The notes beneath the pieces were generated by a model, which did no database searches, was not told the DNA's origin, and saw nothing but the letters and a program-made list of their open reading frames with translations. A stretch of 64,000 nt of DNA from Aureispira sp050633105. Lineage in GTDB: Bacteria > Bacteroidota > Bacteroidia > Chitinophagales > Saprospiraceae. Made by a program: the position numbers and the translations under genes. Where the stretch lies: contig JBOEFW010000007.1 of assembly GCA_050633105.1 (NCBI GenBank), positions 1 to 64,000 of the forward strand. The letters are read 5' to 3'. Shown here in pieces: positions 46,427 to 54,700 of the stretch. Positions within the stretch are counted from its first letter, which is position 1. The number at the start of each line of letters is the position of its first letter.

Positions 46427-46890
46427 TATTGAAGTTGTTTAAAAAGTACTGGCTGTATTTCAAGGACCCTGTTCAGTAACAAACGAACTTTAAGTGGAGC
46501 ACATTAACAACTAACCGATTCCTCCATTTGTTAAAGTATAGTAGCCGTTACCATTTCCTTGTAAGAATATATTGTGGACACTTTTTCTCCAGATACACTT
46601 CTTATTATCTTCCACTCTAGAAGAGTTTTCTCTACTAAAAGGAACACTTTTTTATTTAAACTAGCTAAAAAATAAATACATTTGCATGCTGTGGATAGGA
46701 TTGCTTGTTTTTTTAAAAAAAACATACGAATCATTTTTTTGTTTTTCAATGAAAAACATAGGCAATTTTTCTCCAAAGACATACTGATTTGTGCTCCCCC
46801 ATTTTCTTTAAAAACGGGTGTGATAAATATTGTTCGGCCCCATTAATACAATTCTTATTACTAAGTTTCCTTGACGCATTTACTTAAGTT
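46427..46890. other. Intergenic region before the GH113-like gene
   Basis: About 460 bases with no convincing gene. A reverse-strand open frame (46531-46782) is rich in Lys and lacks any recognisable pattern. The DNA is very AT-rich, with an A/T run near 46715. No clear promoter. Confidence 0.4.
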
Positions 46891-48258
46891 ATGAAAAAGC
46901 TACTACTACTCATTAGTATTCTCCCTATTCTGTTCTTATCTTCCTTCTTTAGTCAAAACGATAAAACAACCAATAAGCCAGTTTCTTTCTATTTAGGAGG
47001 GATTCAAGTTAATGAAGCCAACAATAAAGATTGGATAGCCACACTCAAACAGGCAAAAATGAATACAGTTGAGGTAACTGTTTATATGGATCAAGGCCCA
47101 TGGAATGGTGCTTGGGTTGCCTATGATTCTGTGGATATAGGAGTGATGGCAGAAATCCAGGCTGCTAAAGAAGCAGGGTTAGAAGTTTTTCTAATACTAA
47201 GAGTATCTCTATACCATTGGTTTAAAGAAAATCGTTTCATGTGGCATGGCATGATCTTGCCTGAAACGCCTGAATTAATAGACCGATGGTTTGAGCAATA
47301 TCAAGAATTCGCTGAAAAATGGGCAAAAATAGCGGAAGAGGAAGGAGTAGATGTTTTTTGTATTGGCAGTGAAATGAATGCCTTAGCCTCCACTGTTCCT
47401 ATTAATAAAATGCCCGATTTATACGCCTATTATAATAGTATCCCAGCACAACAAGCACACGAGAGCCGTGCTTTTAATTACAAAGAAGCGCTACAAAAAC
47501 AAGATCTTTGGGTTCGTGGATACAATGATTATCCAAATTTAGAATTGTACATCCAAGATCGAATTAAATACAACCACACTTGGGGACAAACCATCACCTT
47601 TGCAGGACAACCCAATCGATTGAAATTAATGAATGCTAGACGCGATCAATGTCGTAAAAATTGGAAAGGTTTAATCCAATACATCCGCACTATCTACAGT
47701 GGAAAAATGACCTATGCGGCTAATTTTGACAATTACATGGAAGTTGATTTTTGGGAAGATTTAGATTTTATTGGAATCAATGCTTATTTCTCTCTTAGAG
47801 ACGCTAATAAAACATTTATTAATAAAAAAGTATTGGCAAAACACCTAAAGAAGGGGTGGCAAAAAGTGTTTAAAGATATTGACGCATTTAGAACTAAAAA
47901 AGAGTTGATGAACAAACCCATTGTCTTTACAGAACTAGGTTACATCAATCGCAAAAATACAACCATAGAGCCTTGGACTGGTTTTGGTTTTTCTGTTGTT
48001 GGGACAGGAGAAAAAGAACGTTTAATTGTTTGGGACAAACAAAAGAAGGATTTAACGGAACGCAAACTCGCCGTTGATGCGTTGTATCAAGTTGTCAAAG
48101 AAGAACAGATTAATCTAAAAGGCATTCTCTATTGGAAGTTAACCTCCCATGGTTATCTCCTCCCCTATGAGCCTTTTGCCTTGCACTTGACAATGGATGC
48201 CAAGGACCCCCTCCAAACGAGTTTATCGAAGTTTATTACCTTGCCTGTACAAGATTAA
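46891..48258 (+). CDS. Glycoside hydrolase of GH113-like type
   Basis: A 455-residue exported TIM-barrel protein resembling GH113 (beta-mannanase and related) enzymes. A signal peptide (LLLLISILPILFLSSFF) is followed by FYLGGIQVNEANNKDWIATLKQAKMNTVEVTVYM, typical of the group's first strands. The likely acid/base is E161 in VFCIGSEMNALA and the nucleophile E348 in PIVFTELGY; both are in the positions expected for a retaining enzyme of this clan. No carbohydrate-binding module or T9SS domain follows. The substrate is probably a beta-linked polysaccharide such as mannan, but that is inference. It stands alone on its strand, convergent with the next gene. Confidence 0.75.
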   Translation: MKKLLLLISILPILFLSSFFSQNDKTTNKPVSFYLGGIQVNEANNKDWIATLKQAKMNTVEVTVYMDQGPWNGAWVAYDSVDIGVMAEIQAAKEAGLEVFLILRVSLYHWFKENRFMWHGMILPETPELIDRWFEQYQEFAEKWAKIAEEEGVDVFCIGSEMNALASTVPINKMPDLYAYYNSIPAQQAHESRAFNYKEALQKQDLWVRGYNDYPNLELYIQDRIKYNHTWGQTITFAGQPNRLKLMNARRDQCRKNWKGLIQYIRTIYSGKMTYAANFDNYMEVDFWEDLDFIGINAYFSLRDANKTFINKKVLAKHLKKGWQKVFKDIDAFRTKKELMNKPIVFTELGYINRKNTTIEPWTGFGFSVVGTGEKERLIVWDKQKKDLTERKLAVDALYQVVKEEQINLKGILYWKLTSHGYLLPYEPFALHLTMDAKDPLQTSLSKFITLPVQD

Positions 48259-48265
48259 GTAAATG

Positions 48266-48736
48266 CTATTGTTCCAATAATATTTGGATAAAAATAAAGG
48301 AAGTCATACCAAAACTCAATAGCCCAATGAACAGTTCCACATAATTTCCCATAAACAGCCTTTGATAGGTCAAAATATTTGTAACACTCTTTTGAGGCTC
48401 CACAACTAGTTTGCCTATTCCTAAAAAAAGAACTTGTCTTAAAAATTCTATTACATAACCAAAGATATAATTCATCACATACCCGATAGCAGCAGTAGCG
48501 GGGCAAACTACAATTAATAATATAACGATGAATATAGCTTCTCCCCAAGATGCTTTAGAGAAGTGTGGCTTAAAGGCCATTATAAAGATGATACACAACT
48601 CCATAAACGCAAGGCCTAAAAAAAACTTTTTTAAAGCTAGAAGAAAGGAAGGTGCTTTATCAAAATTCAGGTGGAGTTTAGGGTGTTCAATCTTTTCTTC
48701 AATTTCATCTAAGTCATCTAATATATTATTAGGCAT
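48266..48736 (-). CDS. Hypothetical small membrane protein
   Basis: A 156-residue protein with three or four hydrophobic helices (about residues 30-52, LLALKKFFLGLAFMELCIIFIM; 66-88; 90-112; 135-154). A charged N-terminus (ILDDLDEIEEKIEHPKLHLNFDKA) precedes them. It converges with the GH113-like gene, the stops being only a few bases apart, so the two may share transcription termination. No family recognised. The even pattern supports a real gene. Confidence 0.55.
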   Translation of the reverse strand: MPNNILDDLDEIEEKIEHPKLHLNFDKAPSFLLALKKFFLGLAFMELCIIFIMAFKPHFSKASWGEAIFIVILLIVVCPATAAIGYVMNYIFGYVIEFLRQVLFLGIGKLVVEPQKSVTNILTYQRLFMGNYVELFIGLLSFGMTSFIFIQILLEQ

Positions 48737-49137
48737 AATTTTTATCGAACGCTTTTAGTTTTTAGAAATGGGGAACAGTCTCCTATTAAGTTAGGACTTT
48801 TTTATAAAAGTTGGCCATTCCATTAAAGGTAAAACGTACTCATAAATAAAATACGTGCGCCCTATAAAGTGGATGAAATAAGGTATTGAAGCACCTTATC
48901 CAACATATCATGCTCCCCTGTAAAGCCCCACAGACTCCTTAAGTAAATTTACTGTAAAGCCTTTCAGGCTTTAGGTATACTCCTTCCAACCTAACTTAAA
49001 GCAACTCAGAGATTTTTTTCCTAACATTATCTTAACGATAAACAAGTAATAGTGCTAGAGAAAACTTATCTTAGGGGACAATTACTCCTTTCGAGTAGAA
49101 CAAACACAAATCATTCTCTTCTCAATTTATCCTTCTA
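48737..49137. other. Intergenic region before the DUF819 gene
   Basis: About 400 bases with no gene. It contains a perfect eight-base dyad (TAAAGCCT/AGGCTTTA, 48955-48973) without a T run, of unknown purpose, and an AT-rich run before the start. Confidence 0.4.
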
Positions 49138-50535
49138 ATGGAACCATTTTTCACCAACGATGCGGTTGTTTTTGGCCTTCTGATGCTTGTACTAGCTGGT
49201 ATCTTTTATACATCTAGCCAAGAAACTCCTTTGTGGAAAAAATTCTATACCATTGTTCCAGCTCTATTATTGTGTTACTTTTTACCTGCACTGCTCAATT
49301 ATCCCTTTGGGTTGATTGCGCCTGAGTTTTTTCAAAGTGCCCCTTTATTAGCTTACTTGCAAGAAAGTGGTCTTGACATCGCAGGTGTCGATTGGCATAA
49401 TTTATCTTTTGAAGAAGTCCGCTTAAAAATAGAAGCGTTGGGAGTAACAGAGGAGCAATACAAACCTTTCCTTCAAAAATCTAAGCTTTACTTTGTTGCC
49501 TCTCGCTATCTGTTGCCTGCCAGTTTGGTCTTATTGTGTTTGAGCATTGACTTCAAGAGCATCAAACGCTTAGGCCCTAAGGCCTTGATTATGTTTTTTG
49601 CCGCGACAATCGGCATTATGTTAGGAGGTCCTATTGCTTTATTGGTCACCTCCTACTTGTTTCCTAACTTATTAAGTGTTACCCCTGATGAATTATGGCG
49701 GGGATTAGCGACCGTAGCAGGCAGTTGGATTGGTGGTGGAGCCAACCAAACGGCTATGAAAGAAATTTTTGAAGTAAAAGACAACTTGTTTGCCACCATG
49801 ATCATTGTTGATGTCATCGTTGCTAACATTTGGATGGGCTTCTTGCTTTATGGAGCGGGCATATCTGATAAAATAGATGAGAAACTAAAAGCAGATTCTT
49901 CTGCCATTGAAGAGCTCAAAGAAAGAGTAAGCTCCTATAGAGCTAGTGTTGCTCAAATGCCTACGACGACGACTAACTTTCTACTAGCTGGGATTGCTTT
50001 TGGAGGCGTGGCCTTAGCACACTGGGGAGCAGATACGATTGTTCCAGCACTAAAAGTGCACAAAGAAACCCTAGAAGCCTTACGCCTCAACTCCTTATTA
50101 TCAGGGTTCTTTTGGTTGATTGTCATTTCAACTACGGTAGGAATTGTGTTATCCTTTACCAAGGCGCGCCGTTTAGAAGGCGCAGGAGCCTCTCGTATAG
50201 GATCGGTCTTTATTTACATTCTGGTAGCTACCATTGGTATGAAGATGAACCTAGGGCAGATTTGGGATAACATTGGCTTGTTTGCCATTGGTATTATTTG
50301 GATGTTGGTGCATGTTATCATTCTATTGGTAACTGCCAAGATTATTCGTGCACCCTTCTTTTTTGTGGCAGTGGGCAGTCAAGCAAATGTTGGAGGAGCC
50401 GCCTCTGCTCCGATTGTAGCTTCCGCTTTTAGTCCAGCCTTAGCGCCAGTAGGTGTCCTGATGGCCGTATTGGGCTATGCATTAGGAACCTATGGCGCGC
50501 TAATTTGTGCTTTGATGATGCAAGCTTGCACCTAA
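49138..50535 (+). CDS. DUF819 family membrane transporter
   Basis: A 465-residue polytopic protein of the DUF819 (YjcL-like) family, poorly characterised transporters. About ten hydrophobic helices are visible from AVVFGLLMLVLAGIFY at the start to LMAVLGYALGTYGALICALMMQ at the end. The conserved parts ALIMFFAATIGIMLGGPIALL, TVAGSWIGGGANQTAMKEIF and FFFVAVGSQANVGGAASAPIVASAF are as I expect for the family; the two similar Gly/Asn-rich segments suggest a two-fold pseudo-symmetric transport fold. Substrate unknown. Its stop overlaps the convergent small gene by four bases. Confidence 0.85.
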   Translation: MEPFFTNDAVVFGLLMLVLAGIFYTSSQETPLWKKFYTIVPALLLCYFLPALLNYPFGLIAPEFFQSAPLLAYLQESGLDIAGVDWHNLSFEEVRLKIEALGVTEEQYKPFLQKSKLYFVASRYLLPASLVLLCLSIDFKSIKRLGPKALIMFFAATIGIMLGGPIALLVTSYLFPNLLSVTPDELWRGLATVAGSWIGGGANQTAMKEIFEVKDNLFATMIIVDVIVANIWMGFLLYGAGISDKIDEKLKADSSAIEELKERVSSYRASVAQMPTTTTNFLLAGIAFGGVALAHWGADTIVPALKVHKETLEALRLNSLLSGFFWLIVISTTVGIVLSFTKARRLEGAGASRIGSVFIYILVATIGMKMNLGQIWDNIGLFAIGIIWMLVHVIILLVTAKIIRAPFFFVAVGSQANVGGAASAPIVASAFSPALAPVGVLMAVLGYALGTYGALICALMMQACT

Positions 50536-50759
50536 GCTCTAGGCAATTCTGGATTGTTAAATTCTGGATTCTTACAGACTTCATCGCCTGATTTACCACA
50601 AACAGAGCAATCGCCAATTTTAGTTTTTAGAAGTGGATTGTTTTGGGCACAAGTCCCTCTAAAATCTTTCCCAATAACAATTTGACGGACATTTATTAAT
50701 AAGAAAGAAATAAAAAATATACTAAATACTAGACCAAAAACTGTTAGAAACTGTTCCAT
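50532..50759 (-). CDS. Small Cys-rich membrane protein, possibly NqrM
   Basis: A 75-residue protein with one membrane helix (TVFGLVFSIFFISFLLINV) and then a four-Cys tail: FRGTC, GDCSVCGK, EVCKN. This is the layout of NqrM (DUF539), which helps assemble the FeS or metal centre of the sodium-pumping NADH:quinone reductase. The match in the cysteine spacing is imperfect and no nqr genes adjoin, so I hold the name only as likely. Tail-to-tail with the DUF819 gene. Confidence 0.5.
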   Translation of the reverse strand: MEQFLTVFGLVFSIFFISFLLINVRQIVIGKDFRGTCAQNNPLLKTKIGDCSVCGKSGDEVCKNPEFNNPELPRA

Positions 50760-50999
50760 TTTTATCGTTAATTTTATAATTAAAAACCTAAATCACAAGG
50801 AATATCCTTCTTAAGAAATTTGCGCCATAAAGGTACATATCTTATGCGTGAATCTAACAATCTAGTCCCACCAAAAGTTTGCCATACTCCAACTGGCAGT
50901 CAGGTTGTCCCAACCTTGACATCCCTTTGATACTTGGAGTAACTGATCTTGATTACAGTCGTTTTCCCTTTGCTTTTTTCATTCTAACCGTATGCTGTT

Positions 51000-52532
51000 A
51001 TGAAAACGCCATCCAATACACTTTTCTTGCTGATCAATAAAATGACTCCCAGTGAAAAGCGTTATTTTAAACGCTTTGGACTCGTTCAACAAAAAAAGGA
51101 TGCCAATAAATATACCCTGCTCTTTAATGCCATTAATGAACAAGCGTATTATGATGAAGCAGCTCTCTTACAACAGTTTGAGGCCTATGATTTTATCAAT
51201 AATTTTTCTGAAATAAAAAAATACCTTTTTGAGCAAATTAAAAAAGCCTTGCGTAATTATCACGCTCAAAGTTCTGTAGATAGTATTTTATACAAGCACC
51301 TTAGTGATATTAATATTCTCTTTCAAAAAGAGCTGTACCAAGAGTGTGGAAAGATTATCAAAAAAGCAAAAAAACTAGCACAACAATACGAACAATTTAA
51401 CGTCTTGCTCTTACTCAATGAATGGAAGCGCAAGGTATTGCGCATCAGTCACCACATTACAGGCATGCAGCAATATTTAGCCACAGAGATTCTAGAAGAT
51501 CAAGAAAATTTAGCGCTTATTGAACATGAAACAGATTACTTTAAAGAGAGCGTTGTCATTACCTTGCGCTTACGCCAAAAAGGGGCAATTGAAACCATGA
51601 AACCACTGGTTTCGCCTCGACTACAAGAACCACTCACCTTTAGAGCCAAACGCTATTCTTACCTCAAAGAGAGTATGGAAGCGTATTTAGAATCAGATGG
51701 CACACGTGTATTTGAGGCAACCGCTAAAAATGTAGACCTGTTTGAATCTAATCCGCACTTTATTAATGCCCAACCCAAAGAATACATTATTGCACTCGGC
51801 AACATGTTGGACTCTTGTGCCAGTCGTTTAGAATACAACCATCTCTTTGACCAATACATGGAAAAGGCGTTAAAAACGCTGAAAAAACAAAATTTTGATG
51901 AGGAATTCAAAGGGAAAGAAAAACTTTGGATTTACATCACACAAATCAAGGCCTATGGTTATAGAGGTTGTCCCAACGAGCTACAAGCTGTTCGTCAAAC
52001 CCTCAAACAACACTATGCCCTGCTACAAGCTTGCCGTTATAAAACAGCAGGACTAGATGTCTATGTTCAAGATAATTTACTGCGCTCTGCCTTAATTTTA
52101 GAAGATTTCTCCGCCGTATTACAAGCCTACAATGCCTTTTTAGAACTCAACTTAGGAACCTATAGAGAAGATTTACAGATGGAAACGCGGTTGCTTGGTT
52201 TAATTCCACATTATGAAATGGGCAATTGGTTGTTATTAGAAAGCATGGTGCGCTCTGCTCTTCGCCTCCTTCAACGCAAATACCCACACTTCCAACTAGG
52301 GCGTCTCTTTCTAGAAGCCATTAAAAAATGCGTTACTTTACAACAACAAGAAAATACTGATGCCATTCCTCCTATTTGGAGGAAACTCAAAAGAGACGCC
52401 TTAGCACTCATCACTAAACGCCGCTTGGCAGATTACATCTTATTCACAGGTTGGATTGATAGCCAATTAACAGGCGGTTCGGTGATAGATTGTGTTTATG
52501 AAGTGACACAGTTGGGTTATCAAGTTTCCTAG
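51000..52532 (+). CDS. Helical-repeat hypothetical protein of Bacteroidota
   Basis: A 510-residue soluble protein that looks all-helical, with TPR-like pairs of helices across most of its length, for example LYQECGKIIKKAKKLAQQYEQFNVLLLLNEWKRKVL. The opening LFLLINKMTPSEKRYFKRFGLVQQKK resembles a family of uncharacterised Bacteroidota proteins that start this way. No signal peptide, so it is cytoplasmic. It probably binds another protein. It is transcribed alone, upstream of the subtilisin with an 86-base gap that may permit co-transcription. Confidence 0.65.
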   Translation: MKTPSNTLFLLINKMTPSEKRYFKRFGLVQQKKDANKYTLLFNAINEQAYYDEAALLQQFEAYDFINNFSEIKKYLFEQIKKALRNYHAQSSVDSILYKHLSDINILFQKELYQECGKIIKKAKKLAQQYEQFNVLLLLNEWKRKVLRISHHITGMQQYLATEILEDQENLALIEHETDYFKESVVITLRLRQKGAIETMKPLVSPRLQEPLTFRAKRYSYLKESMEAYLESDGTRVFEATAKNVDLFESNPHFINAQPKEYIIALGNMLDSCASRLEYNHLFDQYMEKALKTLKKQNFDEEFKGKEKLWIYITQIKAYGYRGCPNELQAVRQTLKQHYALLQACRYKTAGLDVYVQDNLLRSALILEDFSAVLQAYNAFLELNLGTYREDLQMETRLLGLIPHYEMGNWLLLESMVRSALRLLQRKYPHFQLGRLFLEAIKKCVTLQQQENTDAIPPIWRKLKRDALALITKRRLADYILFTGWIDSQLTGGSVIDCVYEVTQLGYQVS

Positions 52533-52618
52533 GCACTAAGTTTGTGCATTAGTTTTGAAGTTATTGACAAAGTAACGTCTTTGTTGTTCTCAAGAATGAA
52601 AGGAAAAAAAGACAAAAT

Positions 52619-54214
52619 ATGCGCATAGTTTTCTTCTGTATCAGTTGGTTTTTTTTAGTTGGAATAGGAACAATTCGGGCACAAAATCGAGAAGTACTTG
52701 TACAGTTTGCTTCTCCACAACAAGCCAAACAGTTTTTCGCTTATAGAGGAACACTGCCTTCCTTTACCTATAACTGCCTATCACAGCGCTTGCAAATTTA
52801 TAGTTTAGAGAGCCCCTTAGCTTCTATTTTATTAGAAGACTTACAACAACATCCCACCGTTCTTGCTTGCCAATACAACTCTATTGTTCAATGGCGCAAT
52901 ACACTGCCCAATGATCCCTTGGGCGATCGTCAATGGGCCTTAGATAGCCTTGGCGTCCCTAGTGTTTGGGAACAAACCAAAGGGGGAACTTCTCCCAATG
53001 GAGATCAAATTGTATGTGGGGTAATTGATGGTTCTTTTGATGTGCAACACGAAGATTTAGTAGACAATATTTGGCACAACCAAGCAGAAATCCCCAACAA
53101 TGGATTGGATGATGATCAAAATGGCTATGTGGATGATGTAACAGGTTGGCAAGTGGTTTTTGATACGGATCAACATGATTATGGTCCAACTCGAAACCAC
53201 GGCACTTCTGTCTTAGGCATTATTGGTGCCCGTGGAAACAATGGCAAAGGCGCTACAGGCATTAATCAAAAAGTCCAATTACTGTTGGTCAGTGCCCATA
53301 CTGCCAATGAGATTACTCGTTTATCCAATGTAATTGAAGCCTATAGTTACATCTTGGAAATGCGGGAATTGTACAACAGCTCTAATGGACAAGCAGGCGC
53401 CTATGTCGTGGCGGTAAATGCTTCTTGGGGAATTGATTTTGAAAAAGCAGACAATCATCCTATTTGGTGTGCGCTCTTTGATCAATTGGGTGCCGCAGGA
53501 ATTTTGAGTGTTGCAGCAACCACCAATACCAATACCAATATTGACAAAGATGGAGACATGCCTTGCACCTGTAGTTCGCCTTATTTAATCGCAGTGAGTG
53601 AAAGCGATCGTGAGCATGATCCTAAGGCTGGCTATGGCCGAACACACCTTGATTTGTTCTCTATTGGTCAAAATTATACCACCCGCTGGGGCAATCGCTA
53701 TGGAGAATTTGGTGGAACGTCTGCCGCTGCTCCACATGTAACAGGCGCTATCGCTTTGCTTTACAGCTATCCTAATACCAATTGGGGAGCCTTGCAACAA
53801 AGTAATCCTTCAGCAGCTGCTTTACTCGTTAAGAACAGCTTATTGCGGGGTGCTATTCGCGAGAAAGCGTTATCGGCTTCGGTCGCGGGCGGACGTTTGC
53901 ATATTGGTCAAGCCTTTCAAAAGTTAAGCAATTATTTTGAAGCCCCTTCAAGAGCAGGTTTTATGACCATTTTCCCTAATCCTACAAGCAATTGGGTGAC
54001 CATTGAGTTTGCACATACCAAAGCAGGCGAACATCGCTACACCTTGTATAATGCTTTAGGTCAAGCCGTTCTCCAAGAAAGCCTTTTTTATGACCTCCCT
54101 AGCACACGTTACTGGACGATCTCTATGGGGGACTTATCCGCAGGAGCCTATCGTTTAATCCTTCAAGCAGAGGGCCAATATTATCAACAAACCATTATCA
54201 AACAAGCCAATTAA
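52619..54214 (+). CDS. Subtilisin-like S8 protease with T9SS sorting domain
   Basis: A 531-residue secreted serine protease of family S8. A signal peptide (SWFFLVGIGTIRAQ) is followed by a short propeptide and the peptidase domain with catalytic Asp in GVIDGSFD (D137), His in RNHGTSVLG (H194) and Ser in GGTSAAAPHVTGA (S368). The C-terminal ~80 residues (FMTIFPNPTSNWVTIEF to LSAGAYRLILQAEGQYYQQTIIKQ) are a T9SS type A sorting domain. So it is exported through the outer membrane by the type IX system and probably degrades extracellular protein, useful for a gliding, predatory or scavenging life-style. All catalytic residues are present. Confidence 0.92.
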   Translation: MRIVFFCISWFFLVGIGTIRAQNREVLVQFASPQQAKQFFAYRGTLPSFTYNCLSQRLQIYSLESPLASILLEDLQQHPTVLACQYNSIVQWRNTLPNDPLGDRQWALDSLGVPSVWEQTKGGTSPNGDQIVCGVIDGSFDVQHEDLVDNIWHNQAEIPNNGLDDDQNGYVDDVTGWQVVFDTDQHDYGPTRNHGTSVLGIIGARGNNGKGATGINQKVQLLLVSAHTANEITRLSNVIEAYSYILEMRELYNSSNGQAGAYVVAVNASWGIDFEKADNHPIWCALFDQLGAAGILSVAATTNTNTNIDKDGDMPCTCSSPYLIAVSESDREHDPKAGYGRTHLDLFSIGQNYTTRWGNRYGEFGGTSAAAPHVTGAIALLYSYPNTNWGALQQSNPSAAALLVKNSLLRGAIREKALSASVAGGRLHIGQAFQKLSNYFEAPSRAGFMTIFPNPTSNWVTIEFAHTKAGEHRYTLYNALGQAVLQESLFYDLPSTRYWTISMGDLSAGAYRLILQAEGQYYQQTIIKQAN

Positions 54215-54700
54215 TTCCTACTAGTAAAGTAAGTATTGCCTCTTCTTACACCATTATTACCTTAGAAAAAGGGGTAGCGTCTAAAGTTGATAAGCAACGA
54301 TACTCGTCCTCTCTCTTGGAGTATAGCAACTTTACTAAAAAGATCCAATACCGAGGAAAACACAAAAGAGATACAGGGGATATCCCCCTATAAGCGAGTA
54401 GCTACAATACGGTTAATCAAAGATTTGATAAAACATTGGTAGCACTAAAAAACAAGTAAACCTTCCTTCCTGCTTTCATAAGATACTATTTTTCCTTATA
54501 ATTTTTGTAGCAGAATAGTTGTTTTTGCCACAGGGCTATTATATTGTATGACAAAAGAGAGCACCGATAGCAAAGGCTTGTTTTACAAAAGATAACTATT
54601 AGGAGTTATTTTTGTTAAGAACTCTATTGCTCTACCCTGCACTTACCTATAAAGGCCTTTTGGACCTTTTTACTGAATTTTTAATTATTTATTTCCCCTT
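54215..54700. other. Intergenic region with a possible decayed reading frame
   Basis: About 490 bases. Between 54211 and 54459 one frame stays open except for a single stop at 54391: the first part includes KVDKQRYSSSLLEYSNFTKK and the second SSYNTVNQRFDKTLVALKNK. It lacks a start codon and may be the remnant of a gene. After 54460 the region is AT-rich and featureless up to the ATPase gene. Confidence 0.35.

Noticed and set aside
46370..46440. Another frame at the end of the 45101 gene, reading EYLEVKEEVIGINIEVV, resembling an internal motif of its paralog
   Set aside because: Too short to separate from chance; the annotated frame has an ordinary stop and I kept it.
46531..46782. Reverse-strand open frame of 83 codons
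   Set aside because: The product is Lys/Phe-rich without any pattern, lies in AT-rich DNA and shows no neighbour link; probably a chance frame.
48955..48973. Eight-base dyad TAAAGCCT/AGGCTTTA as a terminator
   Set aside because: No T run on either side, and it lies away from any stop codon.
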